A stretch of DNA of 37,375 nt, taken from positions 1-37,375 of the forward strand of contig NZ_BCQR01000124.1 in assembly GCF_001552175.1 (NCBI RefSeq), read 5' to 3'. Every line of letters begins with the position of its first letter. The stretch's first letter is position 1. Below are positions 15,005 to 22,151 of this stretch, piece by piece. The notes beneath the pieces were generated by a model that ran no database searches, was not told the DNA's origin, and worked only from the letters and a program-made list of their open reading frames with translations. Origin of the DNA: Actinomadura kijaniata NBRC 14229 (GTDB lineage: Bacteria; Actinomycetota; Actinomycetes; Streptosporangiales; Streptosporangiaceae). Made by a program: the position numbers and the translations under genes.

Positions 15005-15113
15005 TTGCGATGTTGAGCCACGCCGCTTCCTGATAACCGTATGACGGGCTGTGCGTCGATAGGAAGCGAGTCACGCGACATCGACCAGCAGTCACGAACC
15101 AGAGGCAGCGGCC

Positions 15114-15554
15114 ATGATCGAAAAAGTTGCGAGTCCGCCACCCGCCGCGACTACCGTCCCGTCCATTCTTGTGATCGCTTCCGTTGCGGAGTCGATCAAA
15201 ACCGCGCGGGATTTCGCGCGGGGGTGGCTTGAGGCCGAGGGGGTCGAACGGGCGGCGGTGGGGGTCGCCCTGCTCGTGGTGTCGGAGCTGGTCACCAACG
15301 CCTACAGGCACGGCAGCGCGCCGGGGGAGATGATCTCCGTGCGGCTCTATCTGTCGGACGCCGGGCCCGTGGTCGAGGTGCGCGATAGCGGCGATAGTGA
15401 GCCCCGGCCCCGGCCGCTGACGCCGGACTCGTTCACCGGGCGGGGGCTGGCCATCGTCGCCGAGCTGACCGCCGCCTGGGGCTTCCGCCGCCTCGCCTCC
15501 GGCGGCAAGGCCGTGTACGCGGTCCTGAACGGAGCGCGGCATGACGCCCCGTGA
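15114..15554 (+). CDS. HATPase_c_2 (RsbW-like) ATP-binding protein of the WhiJ-type cluster
   Basis: 146 aa. A histidine-kinase-like ATPase domain spans most of the protein: SVAESIKTARDFARGWLEAEG, the N-box ALLVVSELVTNAYRHG, the G1 box VVEVRDSGD and the G2 box FTGRGLAIVAELTAAWGFRR, then a final strand GKAVYAVL. No kinase dimerisation or receiver domain is present. Such proteins are either anti-sigma-factor kinases or, as here beside XRE-DUF5753 and DUF397 genes, part of WhiJ-like modules where their partner is unclear. Divergent from the XRE gene. The next gene overlaps its end by 14 nt. Confidence 0.9.
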   Translation: MIEKVASPPPAATTVPSILVIASVAESIKTARDFARGWLEAEGVERAAVGVALLVVSELVTNAYRHGSAPGEMISVRLYLSDAGPVVEVRDSGDSEPRPRPLTPDSFTGRGLAIVAELTAAWGFRRLASGGKAVYAVLNGARHDAP

Positions 15555-15747
15555 CGTCCTCCTGGTGATCCTGCGGGATCTGTTCCCCGCCTGGGACATC
15601 TGGATCTGCGACCGGGGAGTGTGGCGGGCCGCCGGGTTCATGCTGGTCAGCGCCTCGACGGCCGAGGCCCTCATGGAGCACCTCGCCGGAGCCGACCCGG
15701 ACGCGTTCCAGGCCGCCGCCCGCGCGTTCGCGGGCCGTGCCGCATGA
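15541..15747 (+). CDS. Small protein, unknown, coupled to the HATPase gene
   Basis: 68 aa, MTPRDVLLVILRDLFPAWDIWICDRGVWRAAGFML and a C-terminal Ala-rich helix (DPDAFQAAARAFAG). It begins inside the HATPase gene, so coupled translation is likely. The tryptophan-rich first half and short helix resemble the small proteins often placed after HATPase genes in such clusters, but no named domain is recognised. No signal peptide or clear membrane span. Confidence 0.65.
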   Translation: MTPRDVLLVILRDLFPAWDIWICDRGVWRAAGFMLVSASTAEALMEHLAGADPDAFQAAARAFAGRAA

Positions 15748-15774
15748 AGATCCGGTGGACGAGAGGGCAGCCCG

Positions 15775-15885
15775 ATGAGTTCTCCTCGCCTCCGAGGTCA
15801 AGAGATCAACGCCTTCATGGAGCAGGTCATGAGGGGACTGAACGAGGGGTGGCGAGCATGGGTGACGAGCGCTTGGTGGCGGTGA
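15775..15885 (+). CDS. Possible 36-aa ORF overlapping the hydrolase-like start
   Basis: A frame starting ATG at 15775, with GAGAGGG about 7 nt upstream, encodes 36 aa (MSSPRLRGQEINAFMEQVMR... ending TSAWWR) and overlaps the next gene by 28 nt. The ribosome-binding site is better than chance and the overlap would allow coupling, but there is no family support. It may instead be a leader peptide or the decayed start of another gene. Confidence 0.25.
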   Translation: MSSPRLRGQEINAFMEQVMRGLNEGWRAWVTSAWWR

Positions 15886-16727
15886 ACGGGGTGGAGCTGT
15901 GCGCGGAGACCTTCGGGGAGCCGGACGCGCCACCGGTGCTGCTGATCGGCAACTCGATGCTCTCCTGGCCGGACGCGCTGTGCGAGCGGCTGGCGGGGAC
16001 GCCGCGCCATGTGATCCGGTACGACCTGCGGGACACGGGCCGCTCCACCACGGTCGACCCGGACGCGCCCGACTACACCCTTCGCGACCTGGTCGCCGAC
16101 GCGGCCGGTCTGCTGGACGCGCTCGGCCTGCCGTCCGCGCACGTGGCGGGTTTCGGCGTCGGCGGCTGGATCGCGCAGCTCCTGGCGCTCGACCACCCGG
16201 GCCGGGTGACCGCGCTCACCCTGATCGCGACCCGGCCGAACGCTCCGGGGCCGGTGGACCCCGACCTGCCCGAGCACGATGCGGAGCTGATGAGGTCCCT
16301 CATGTCGGCTCCGAAGCCCGACTGGTCCGATCGCGCGTCGGTGCTGGCGGCCATGGTGGAGCGGGCGCGGCGCCTGGCGGGCCCGGCGGGGTTCGACGAG
16401 GCGGCGGCGCGCGACCTGGCGGGCCGGATCTTCGACCGCACGGTGGTGCCGGCGGGCGTGGACGCCGCGAAGGCGCACCGGTCGAACCAGCTCGGGACCG
16501 TGTTCGCGGCGCTGGACTGCGGCCCCCGGTGGCGCGAGCGGCTGGGCGGGATCGGCGTGCCGACGGTGGTCGTCCACGGGGAGGACGACCCGTTCTTCCC
16601 GGTCGGGAACGGCGAGGCGCTGGCGCGGGAGATCCCCGGCGCCGAGCTGGTCCGGCTGCCGGGCACGGGCCAGGAGCTGCCGCCCCGGGACTGGGACGCG
16701 GTCGTCACCGTGTTGGCCCGCGCCTGA
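15858..16727 (+). CDS. Alpha/beta-hydrolase-fold protein lacking nucleophile and His (likely pseudoenzyme)
   Basis: 289 aa from the ATG at 15858, with GAGGGG upstream. The fold is complete and typical (VAVNGVELCAETFGEP, YDLRDTGRSTTVDPDAPDYTLRDLVADAAGLLDALG, LLALDHPGRVTALTLIATRP, VPTVVVHGEDDPFFPV), very like actinobacterial hydrolases of the 'RYDxRDTGRS' group. The nucleophile elbow, normally GxSxGG, reads GFGVGG, so Ser is replaced by Gly. The histidine loop, normally GxGHxLP, reads GTGQELPP, so His is replaced by Gln. The acidic residue region (HGEDDP) is kept. Loss of two triad residues with an intact frame suggests a binding or regulatory role. It sits just upstream of aroC. Confidence 0.85.
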   Translation: MGDERLVAVNGVELCAETFGEPDAPPVLLIGNSMLSWPDALCERLAGTPRHVIRYDLRDTGRSTTVDPDAPDYTLRDLVADAAGLLDALGLPSAHVAGFGVGGWIAQLLALDHPGRVTALTLIATRPNAPGPVDPDLPEHDAELMRSLMSAPKPDWSDRASVLAAMVERARRLAGPAGFDEAAARDLAGRIFDRTVVPAGVDAAKAHRSNQLGTVFAALDCGPRWRERLGGIGVPTVVVHGEDDPFFPVGNGEALAREIPGAELVRLPGTGQELPPRDWDAVVTVLARA

Positions 16728-16825
16728 CGCGGGAGGGCCGGGGCGGCGTCCGGTTCCGACCATCGCCGCATCTCAGGCTGTGGACAAGTGCGCGTCCACA
16801 TGCCGGGAGATGGAAGGATGGGCGC

Positions 16826-18004
16826 ATGCTGCGCTGGTTGACCGCGGGGGAGTCCCATGGCCCGGCCCTCACCGCCATCGTGGAGGGCCTGCCCGCCGGA
16901 GTGCGCGTGACCTCGGCCGACATCGCCGAGGAACTGCGCCGACGGCGGCTCGGCCATGGGCGGGGCGCCCGCATGAAGTTCGAACAGGACCAGGTGACGA
17001 TCCTCGGCGGCGTCCGTCACGGCGTCACGCTGGGCGGGCCCGTCGCGATCCAGGTGGGCAACACCGAGTGGCCCAAGTGGGAGACGGTCATGGCCGCCGA
17101 CCCCGTGGACCCCGAGCTGCTGGCCGCCCAGGCGCGCAACGCGCCCCTGTCGCAGCCCCGGCCCGGCCACGCCGACCTCGTCGGCATGCAGAAGTACGGC
17201 TTCGACGACGCCCGGCCGGTGCTGGAGCGGGCCAGCGCCCGCGAGACGGCCGCCCGCGTGGCGCTCGGCACGGTCGCCAAGGCGTTCCTCAAGCAGGTCC
17301 TCGACGTCGACGTCCTCAGCCACGTGATCGCGCTGGGCGAGGTCGAGGCCCCCGCGGAGGTCCTGCCCGGCCCGGGCGACCTGGCCGCCGTGGACGACAG
17401 CCCCGTGCGCTGCTTCGACGCCGGCACCTCCGAGCGGATGGTCGCCCACGTCGACGAGCTCAAGAAGGCCGGGGACACCATCGGCGGCGTCGTGGAGGTC
17501 CTCGCCTACGGCCTCCCGCCGGGCCTCGGCAGCCACGTCCACTGGGACCGCCGCCTCGACTCCCGCCTGGCCGGGATCCTCATGGGCATCCAGGCGATCA
17601 AGGGCGTGGAGATCGGCGACGGGTTCACCACCGCCCGCCGTCCCGGCTCCCGCGCCCACGACGAGATCGACAACACGCCCGAGGGCGTGCGCCGCCGCAC
17701 CAACCGCGCGGGCGGCATCGAGGGCGGCATGACCACCGGCGAGGTGCTGCGGGCCCGCGCCGCCATGAAGCCGATCTCGACGGTGCCGCGCCGCCTGGAC
17801 ACCATCGACGTCCGCACGGGCGAGCCCGCCAAGGCGATCAACCAGCGCAGTGACGTCACCGCCGTCCCGGCCGCGGGCGTGGTCGCCGAGGCGATGGTCG
17901 CGCTGGTGCTGGCCGACGCGGCGCTGGAGAAGTTCGGCGGCGACTCGGCCGAGGAGACCGCCCGCAACGTGAACGGCTACCTGTCCTCCCTGACGATCAA
18001 GTAG
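16826..18004 (+). CDS. aroC: Chorismate synthase
   Basis: 392 aa. The ATG at 16826 follows GGAAGG. It catalyses the last shikimate-pathway step, EPSP to chorismate, with reduced FMN as cofactor, in the cytosol. Signatures are present: GESHGPALT near the start, RRRRLGHGRGARMKFEQD, SQPRPGHADLVGMQKYGFDDAR, ERASARETAARVA and GGIEGGMTTGE with RAAMKPISTVPRRLDTID. Length and motifs are those of the family. It begins the operon aroC-aroK-aroB-aroQ (8-nt gap to aroK). The usual upstream mltG-aroE genes are not present here. Confidence 0.98.
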   Translation: MLRWLTAGESHGPALTAIVEGLPAGVRVTSADIAEELRRRRLGHGRGARMKFEQDQVTILGGVRHGVTLGGPVAIQVGNTEWPKWETVMAADPVDPELLAAQARNAPLSQPRPGHADLVGMQKYGFDDARPVLERASARETAARVALGTVAKAFLKQVLDVDVLSHVIALGEVEAPAEVLPGPGDLAAVDDSPVRCFDAGTSERMVAHVDELKKAGDTIGGVVEVLAYGLPPGLGSHVHWDRRLDSRLAGILMGIQAIKGVEIGDGFTTARRPGSRAHDEIDNTPEGVRRRTNRAGGIEGGMTTGEVLRARAAMKPISTVPRRLDTIDVRTGEPAKAINQRSDVTAVPAAGVVAEAMVALVLADAALEKFGGDSAEETARNVNGYLSSLTIK

Positions 18005-18012
18005 GGGCGTCC

Positions 18013-18513
18013 ATGGCTCCCAAGGCAGTGCTCATCGGCCCGCCCGGCTCGGGCAAGTCCACCGTCGGCACGGCGCTCGCCGAACGGCTGGACGCCGTGC
18101 TGCGCGACACCGACGCCGACGTCGAGGCCGCCGCCGGCAAGCCGATCAGCGACATCTTCATCGACGACGGCGAGGAGCACTTCCGCGCCCTGGAACGCGA
18201 CGCCGTCGCCACGGCCCTCGCCGAGCACGACGGCGTGCTGGCCCTCGGCGGCGGCGCGATCCTCGCCGCGGAGACGCAGGAGCTGCTGGCCGGTCACACC
18301 GTCGTGTACCTCCAGGTCGGCCTGGCCGAGGCGGTCAAGCGGGTCGGGCTGAACTCCGCCCGCCCCCTGCTGGTCCTCAACCCCCGCTCCCAGCTGCGCA
18401 AGCTGCTGGAGGAACGGCTGCCGATCTATGAGCGGCTGGCGGTGATCACGGTCGCCACCGACCAGCGCACCCCCGACGAGGTCGCCGAAGAGATCGTCAA
18501 GGAGCTGCCATGA
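18013..18513 (+). CDS. aroK: Shikimate kinase
   Basis: 166 aa. It phosphorylates shikimate to shikimate-3-phosphate with ATP. Walker A is GPPGSGKST at residues 9-17. The shikimate-binding DTDADVEAAAGKPISDIF, the EEHFRALERDAV region and the GGGAI motif (LALGGGAILA) are present, and the lid segment SARPLL follows. It starts 8 nt after aroC, and its stop overlaps the aroB start by 4 nt (ATGA), so translation is coupled. Confidence 0.97.
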   Translation: MAPKAVLIGPPGSGKSTVGTALAERLDAVLRDTDADVEAAAGKPISDIFIDDGEEHFRALERDAVATALAEHDGVLALGGGAILAAETQELLAGHTVVYLQVGLAEAVKRVGLNSARPLLVLNPRSQLRKLLEERLPIYERLAVITVATDQRTPDEVAEEIVKELP

Positions 18514-19586
18514 CCCAGTCCCGCGTCCACGTGGGCGGGGCCGACCCCTACGACGTCGTGATCGGCACCGGCGTGCTCGGCGAGCTGGCCGGCATGCTGG
18601 GCCAGCGGGTCCGCACCGTCGCCGTCGTGCACGCCGAGGGCCTGCCCGAGATCGCCCGGCCCGTGTGCGGGGCGCTGGAGCAGGCCGGGTACGACGTCCA
18701 CCCGATCCCGGTGCCCGACGGCGAGGCCGCCAAGGAGGCCGGGGTGCTGGCCGGGCTGTGGTCGCGGTTCGCGCGGCTCGGCATGACGCGTTCGGACGCG
18801 GTCGTCGGCGTCGGCGGCGGCGCGACCACCGACCTGGCCGGGTTCGCCGCCGCGTCCTGGCTGCGCGGCGTGCGGTCCGTGCTCGTCCCGACCACGCTGC
18901 TGGGCATGGTGGACGCGGCCGTCGGCGGCAAGACCGGCATCAACATCCCCGAGGGCAAGAACCTCGTCGGCGCGTTCCACCCCCCGGCCGGGGTGCTGTG
19001 CGAGCTGACCACGCTGATCACCGTGCCGCGGCAGGACTACGTCAGCGGCCTCGCCGAGGTGGTCAAGGCCGGGTTCATCGCCGACCCCAAGATCCTGGAG
19101 CTGGTCGAGGACGACCCCGAAGGCGCGGCCCGCCCCGACGGGCCCCACACCCGCGAGCTGATCGAACGCGCGATCCAGGTCAAGGCCGACGTCGTCTCCT
19201 CCGACCTGAAGGAGGCCGGGCTGCGGGAGATCCTCAACTACGGCCACACCCTGGCCCACGCCATCGAGAAGGCCGAGGACTACCGGTTCCGGCACGGCCA
19301 CGCCGTCGCGATCGGCATGGTCTACGCCGCCGAGCTGGCGCGCCTGGCCGGACGCCTCCCGCAGGACGTCGTGGACCGGCACCGCTCCATCCTCACCTCG
19401 GTGGGCCTGCCGACCTCCTACAGCGGCGAGGCCTGGCCGGAGCTGCGCGCCACCATGACCATCGACAAGAAGTCACGCGGCTCGACGCTGCGCTTCGTGG
19501 TGCTGGACGCCCTCGCCGAGCCCGGCCGCCTGGAGGGCCCCGACGAGGACCTGCTCACCGCCGCCTACCGGGAGGTCTCGCGATGA
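18510..19586 (+). CDS. aroB: 3-Dehydroquinate synthase
   Basis: 358 aa. It converts DAHP to 3-dehydroquinate, using NAD and a divalent metal. Seen in the sequence: GVGGGATTDLAGFAAASWLRGV (NAD/phosphate binding), VPTTLLGMVDAAVGGKTGIN, the metal-site stretch NYGHTLAHAIEKAEDYRFRHGHAVAIGM and the late KKSRGSTLRFVVL. Length is normal. It overlaps aroK by 4 nt (ATGA) and aroQ by 4 nt, so the three are tightly coupled. Confidence 0.98.
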   Translation: MTQSRVHVGGADPYDVVIGTGVLGELAGMLGQRVRTVAVVHAEGLPEIARPVCGALEQAGYDVHPIPVPDGEAAKEAGVLAGLWSRFARLGMTRSDAVVGVGGGATTDLAGFAAASWLRGVRSVLVPTTLLGMVDAAVGGKTGINIPEGKNLVGAFHPPAGVLCELTTLITVPRQDYVSGLAEVVKAGFIADPKILELVEDDPEGAARPDGPHTRELIERAIQVKADVVSSDLKEAGLREILNYGHTLAHAIEKAEDYRFRHGHAVAIGMVYAAELARLAGRLPQDVVDRHRSILTSVGLPTSYSGEAWPELRATMTIDKKSRGSTLRFVVLDALAEPGRLEGPDEDLLTAAYREVSR

Positions 19587-20047
19587 ACCGGGTCCTCGTG
19601 CTCAACGGCCCCAACCTGCGCCGTCTCGGCACCCGCGAACCCGACGTCTACGGCGCCGACACCTTCGACGACCTGGTGGCGCTGTGCCGCGACACCGGCC
19701 GCCACCTGAACCTGCACGTCGAGGTTCGGCAGACCGACGACGAGGCCGAGATGATCCGCTGGGTGCACGAGGCCGCCGACGAGCGCACCCCCGTCGTGAT
19801 CAACCCGGCCGCGTTCACGCACTACTCCTACGCGCTGCGCGACGCCCTCGCCCAGCGCACCGCCCCGCTGGTCGAGGTCCACATCTCCAACCCGGCCGCG
19901 CGCGAGGAGTTCCGGCACACCTCGGTCGTCGCCGGGGTCGCCACCGGGACGATCGCCGGGTTCGGCCTGACCTCGTACGTGCTGGCCCTCCAGGCCGTCG
20001 CCGAGCTGCTCGCCGAGCAGGACGCCAAGGAGAACACGCCCACCTGA
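19583..20047 (+). CDS. aroQ: Type II 3-dehydroquinate dehydratase
   Basis: 154 aa from the ATG at 19583, 4-nt overlap with aroB and GGAGG just upstream. It dehydrates 3-dehydroquinate to 3-dehydroshikimate; the type II enzyme is a dodecamer. Seen: LNGPNLRRLGTREPDVYG with the catalytic Arg and Tyr (Y23), VVINPAAFTHYSYALRDAL with the substrate Asn, and VEVHISNPAAREEFRHTSVV with the general-acid His region. The end of the operon is marked by an unusual repeat-rich spacer rather than by the pepP-like gene that normally follows. Confidence 0.97.
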   Translation: MNRVLVLNGPNLRRLGTREPDVYGADTFDDLVALCRDTGRHLNLHVEVRQTDDEAEMIRWVHEAADERTPVVINPAAFTHYSYALRDALAQRTAPLVEVHISNPAAREEFRHTSVVAGVATGTIAGFGLTSYVLALQAVAELLAEQDAKENTPT

Positions 20048-20076
20048 CCGGCACTCCGCCCGGCCGTCACGGCTCG

Positions 20077-20259
20077 GCGGTCATGACCTGGCGCGCCGTC
20101 CAGCCCACCATCCAGCGGTCATGACCCGGCGCGCCGTCCGACGGCAACGGTCCGGTGCGCTGTCCGAGGGCAACGGTCCGGTGCGCTGTCCGACGGCCAC
20201 GACCCGACGGCCACGACCCGACGGCCACGACCCGGCTGTCACGACCTGGCCGTCATGAT
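20077..20259. repeat. Mixed short tandem repeats between convergent aroQ and tetR
   Basis: Three repeat types occur in a row. A 25-nt direct repeat (GCGGTCATGACC/CCGGCGCGCCGTCC type) lies at 20077-20101 and 20115-20139. A 26-nt tandem with one mismatch (GTCCGACGGCAACGG...) lies at 20136-20161 and 20162-20187. Then come three exact copies of a 14-mer CCGACGGCCACGAC (20190-20203, 20204-20217, 20218-20231) and two degenerate copies running into the tetR stop codon. TCATGA recurs at 20081, 20119 and 20254. No coding signal is seen. It may be slippage-derived or a termination or boundary region. Confidence 0.8.
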
Positions 20260-20831
20260 CCGGACTCGACCGCCAGGCGGGTCATCTCCTTGAGCTCGGC
20301 CACCACGTCGTCCAGGGGTTTCACGTCGCGGTGGGCGCGGCACAGGATCGTCGCGCCCTCCACCGCCGCGACGATCAGCCGTGCCAGCCGCGCCGCGCGC
20401 TCGTCGGGCACGCCCGCGTTGCCCAGCCCGGTGGCCAGGGTGTCCTCCCAGCGGTCGAACGCCGCCGCCGCGGCCCTCGCCAGCTGCGGGGCGTCGTCGT
20501 GGGACTCGACCGTCACCGCCGTCACCGGGCAGCCCGCCCGGAACTCGCTCTTCACCAGCACCCGCCGCCACCAGCCGACGAACGCGTCCACCGACGCCGC
20601 CGCGTCGCCGCCCTCGTTGGCCGCCGCGATCCCGGCGTTCAGGAAGTCCCCGGCGTAGCGCACCGCCTCCTCGGCCAGCTGCACCTTCCCGCCGGGGAAG
20701 TGGTGGTAGATCGAACCGCGCGGTGCGCCGCTGTGCGCGATCACGTCCCGGAACCCGGTGCCCGAGTACCCGCGCTCGCGGAAGAGGTAGGCGGCGCTAC
20801 GCACCATGCGTTCCCGGCTGTCGGTCCCCAT
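20253..20831 (-). CDS. TetR-family repressor
   Basis: 192 aa from the ATG at 20831. Residues ~5-55 are a TetR HTH domain (RERMVRSAAYLFRERGYSGTGFRDVIAHSGAPRGSIYHHFPGGK). The C-terminal ligand domain is helical (FRAGCPVTAVTVESHDDAPQLARAAAAAFDRWEDTLATGL, RAARLARLIVAAVEGATILCRAHRD) and looks like the LmrA/YxaF-type group with its GCP motif. It is divergent from the thioesterase gene. The 106-nt spacer holds three copies of an inverted repeat, one overlapping its own -10-like TATGAT, so autoregulation is likely. The ligand may be an acyl-CoA given the neighbours; that is inference. Confidence 0.93.
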   Translation of the reverse strand: MGTDSRERMVRSAAYLFRERGYSGTGFRDVIAHSGAPRGSIYHHFPGGKVQLAEEAVRYAGDFLNAGIAAANEGGDAAASVDAFVGWWRRVLVKSEFRAGCPVTAVTVESHDDAPQLARAAAAAFDRWEDTLATGLGNAGVPDERAARLARLIVAAVEGATILCRAHRDVKPLDDVVAELKEMTRLAVESGS

Positions 20832-20840
20832 GACCACTGA

Positions 20841-20917
20841 TTATGACATTCATCATAAGCAGCGCGCCTTGACTATGACGCGTGTCATAGCGACGCTGCC
20901 ATATGACAGTCGTCATA
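20841..20917. promoter_or_regulatory. Three copies of a TATGAC-N4-GTCATA operator
   Basis: Inverted repeats lie at 20842-20857 (TATGAC ATTC ATCATA), 20873-20890 (CTATGAC GCGT GTCATAG) and 20902-20917 (TATGAC AGTC GTCATA). All have 6-7-bp arms and a 4-nt centre. Centre-to-centre spacings are 32 and 28 bp, close to three helical turns. The first overlaps the minus-strand TATGAT (-10-like for tetR). TTGACT at 20869-20874, a -35 candidate for the plus strand, abuts the second. This is very probably the TetR binding array controlling both divergent units. Confidence 0.85.
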
Positions 20918-20937
20918 CACAGCGAGGGGGAAGGGCC

Positions 20938-21393
20938 GTGGCCGAGACGCCGACGACCGCCGGGCTCCAGCAGCTCAAGGACCTGATCAACATGGGCGTC
21001 GAGCAGGGCGTCGGCGTCGGGGCGCTGCTGGGTATGACCGCCGAGACGCTGGAGCCGGGCCGCGTCGTGTTCGCGCTGGCCACCGACCCCCGGTTCAGCA
21101 ACCCCCTGGGCACCGTGCACGGCGGCATCGTCTCCACGCTGCTGGACTCGGCCATGGGGTGCGCCGTGCACACCTCCCTGCCCGAGGGTGCCGGGTACAC
21201 CACCCTCGAACTCAAGGTGAACTTCGTGCGCGCCGTCTCCATCGAGGGTGCGAAGCTGCGCTGCGAGGGAACGGTCATCCACCTGGGGCGCAAGGTCGCC
21301 ACCACCGAGGGGCGCGTCACCGACGAGAACGGCAAGCTGATCGCGCACGGCACGAGCACGTGCATGGTGTTCCCGCCGGTTACCGGCGAGTAA
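20938..21393 (+). CDS. PaaI-type hotdog thioesterase
   Basis: 151 aa from a GTG at 20938, with GAGGGGGAAGGG upstream. The hotdog core is clear: RFSNPLGTVHGGIVSTLLDSAMGCAVH (the HGG motif and the helix carrying the Asp), then YTTLELKVNFVRAVSIEGAKLRCEGTVIHLGRKVATTEGRVTDENGKLIAHGTSTCMVF. It presumably hydrolyses acyl- or aryl-CoA thioesters in the cytosol. It is the first gene of the TetR-controlled unit and is 35 nt upstream of the isomerase gene. Confidence 0.92.
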   Translation: MAETPTTAGLQQLKDLINMGVEQGVGVGALLGMTAETLEPGRVVFALATDPRFSNPLGTVHGGIVSTLLDSAMGCAVHTSLPEGAGYTTLELKVNFVRAVSIEGAKLRCEGTVIHLGRKVATTEGRVTDENGKLIAHGTSTCMVFPPVTGE

Positions 21394-21428
21394 TGTGCTG
21401 CTCCAGGCACGTGAGTAAGGAGACCTGA

Positions 21429-22091
21429 GTGATCGACCTCCAGCGCGACGGCGACGTCTTCGTCCTGCGCTACGACAGCGGCGAGAACCGCTTCCACCCC
21501 GACTTTCTGACCGCGGTGCACAAGGTCCTGGACGAGGTCGCCGCCACCGAGGGCCCCCGCGCCCTGGTGACCGTCGGCACCGGCAAGTTCTACTCCAACG
21601 GCCTGGACCTGGAGTGGCTCGGCGAGAACCGCGACCGGTTCGAGCAGTACCTCAAGGACGTCAACGCCCTCTACGCGCGCCTGCTGGAGCTGCCGCTGCC
21701 GACCGTCGCGGCGGTGAACGGCCACGCGTTCGCGGGCGGGGCCATGCTCACGCTCGCCCACGACGTCGCCGTCATGCGCACCGACCGCGGCTTCTTCTGC
21801 CTGCCCGAGGTCGATCTCGGCATGAGCTTCACGCCCGGCATGAGCGCGCTGATCCAGTCCCGGCTGACCCCGGCCGTGGCGCACGAGGCGATGGTCACCG
21901 GCCGCCGCTACACCGCCGAGCAGGCGCAGGCCGCCGGGATCGTGCGGCTCACCGCCGCCGAGGCCGACGTGCTGCCGACCGCCGTGCGGACGGCGGCGGA
22001 GCTGGCCCCCAAGGACGGCAAGGTCGTCGGGAAGATCCGTTCCGACATGTACCGCGCCACGATCGAGGCGCTGCGCGGCCCGGTCTTCTGA
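21429..22091 (+). CDS. Enoyl-CoA hydratase/isomerase family, ECI1-like
   Basis: 220 aa from a GTG at 21429 (AAGGAGA upstream). It is a short crotonase-fold protein with oxyanion loops GTGKFYSNGLDLEWL and AVNGHAFAGGAMLTLAHDVAVM. The hydratase double-Glu pattern is absent. A single Glu in FCLPEVDLGMSF matches the position used by delta3,delta2-enoyl-CoA isomerases. The overall look (ENRFHPDF, GKFYSNGLDL, DRGFFCLPEVDLGM) is closest to the plant peroxisomal ECI1 type. It probably shifts double bonds of acyl-CoAs. Same strand as the thioesterase and presumably cotranscribed under TetR. Confidence 0.88.
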   Translation: MIDLQRDGDVFVLRYDSGENRFHPDFLTAVHKVLDEVAATEGPRALVTVGTGKFYSNGLDLEWLGENRDRFEQYLKDVNALYARLLELPLPTVAAVNGHAFAGGAMLTLAHDVAVMRTDRGFFCLPEVDLGMSFTPGMSALIQSRLTPAVAHEAMVTGRRYTAEQAQAAGIVRLTAAEADVLPTAVRTAAELAPKDGKVVGKIRSDMYRATIEALRGPVF

Positions 22092-22119
22092 CCCGGCCAC
22101 GCACGCGTTACGCTCACTG

Positions 22120-22130
22120 GAATCTGATTC
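22120..22130. promoter_or_regulatory. Palindrome GAATC-T-GATTC before the LLM gene
   Basis: An exact 11-bp palindrome lies 21 nt upstream of the LLM oxidoreductase start, in the 60-nt gap after the isomerase gene, within an AT-richer patch (GATTCGGTTTACGG). It may be an operator for a separate promoter; no regulator is assigned. Confidence 0.3.
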
Positions 22131-22151
22131 GGTTTACGGAAGGGACGCCGG

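Noticed and set aside
15114..15554. Sensor histidine kinase
   Set aside because: Only the ATPase domain is present; there is no sensor, dimerisation helix, phospho-acceptor His or response regulator.
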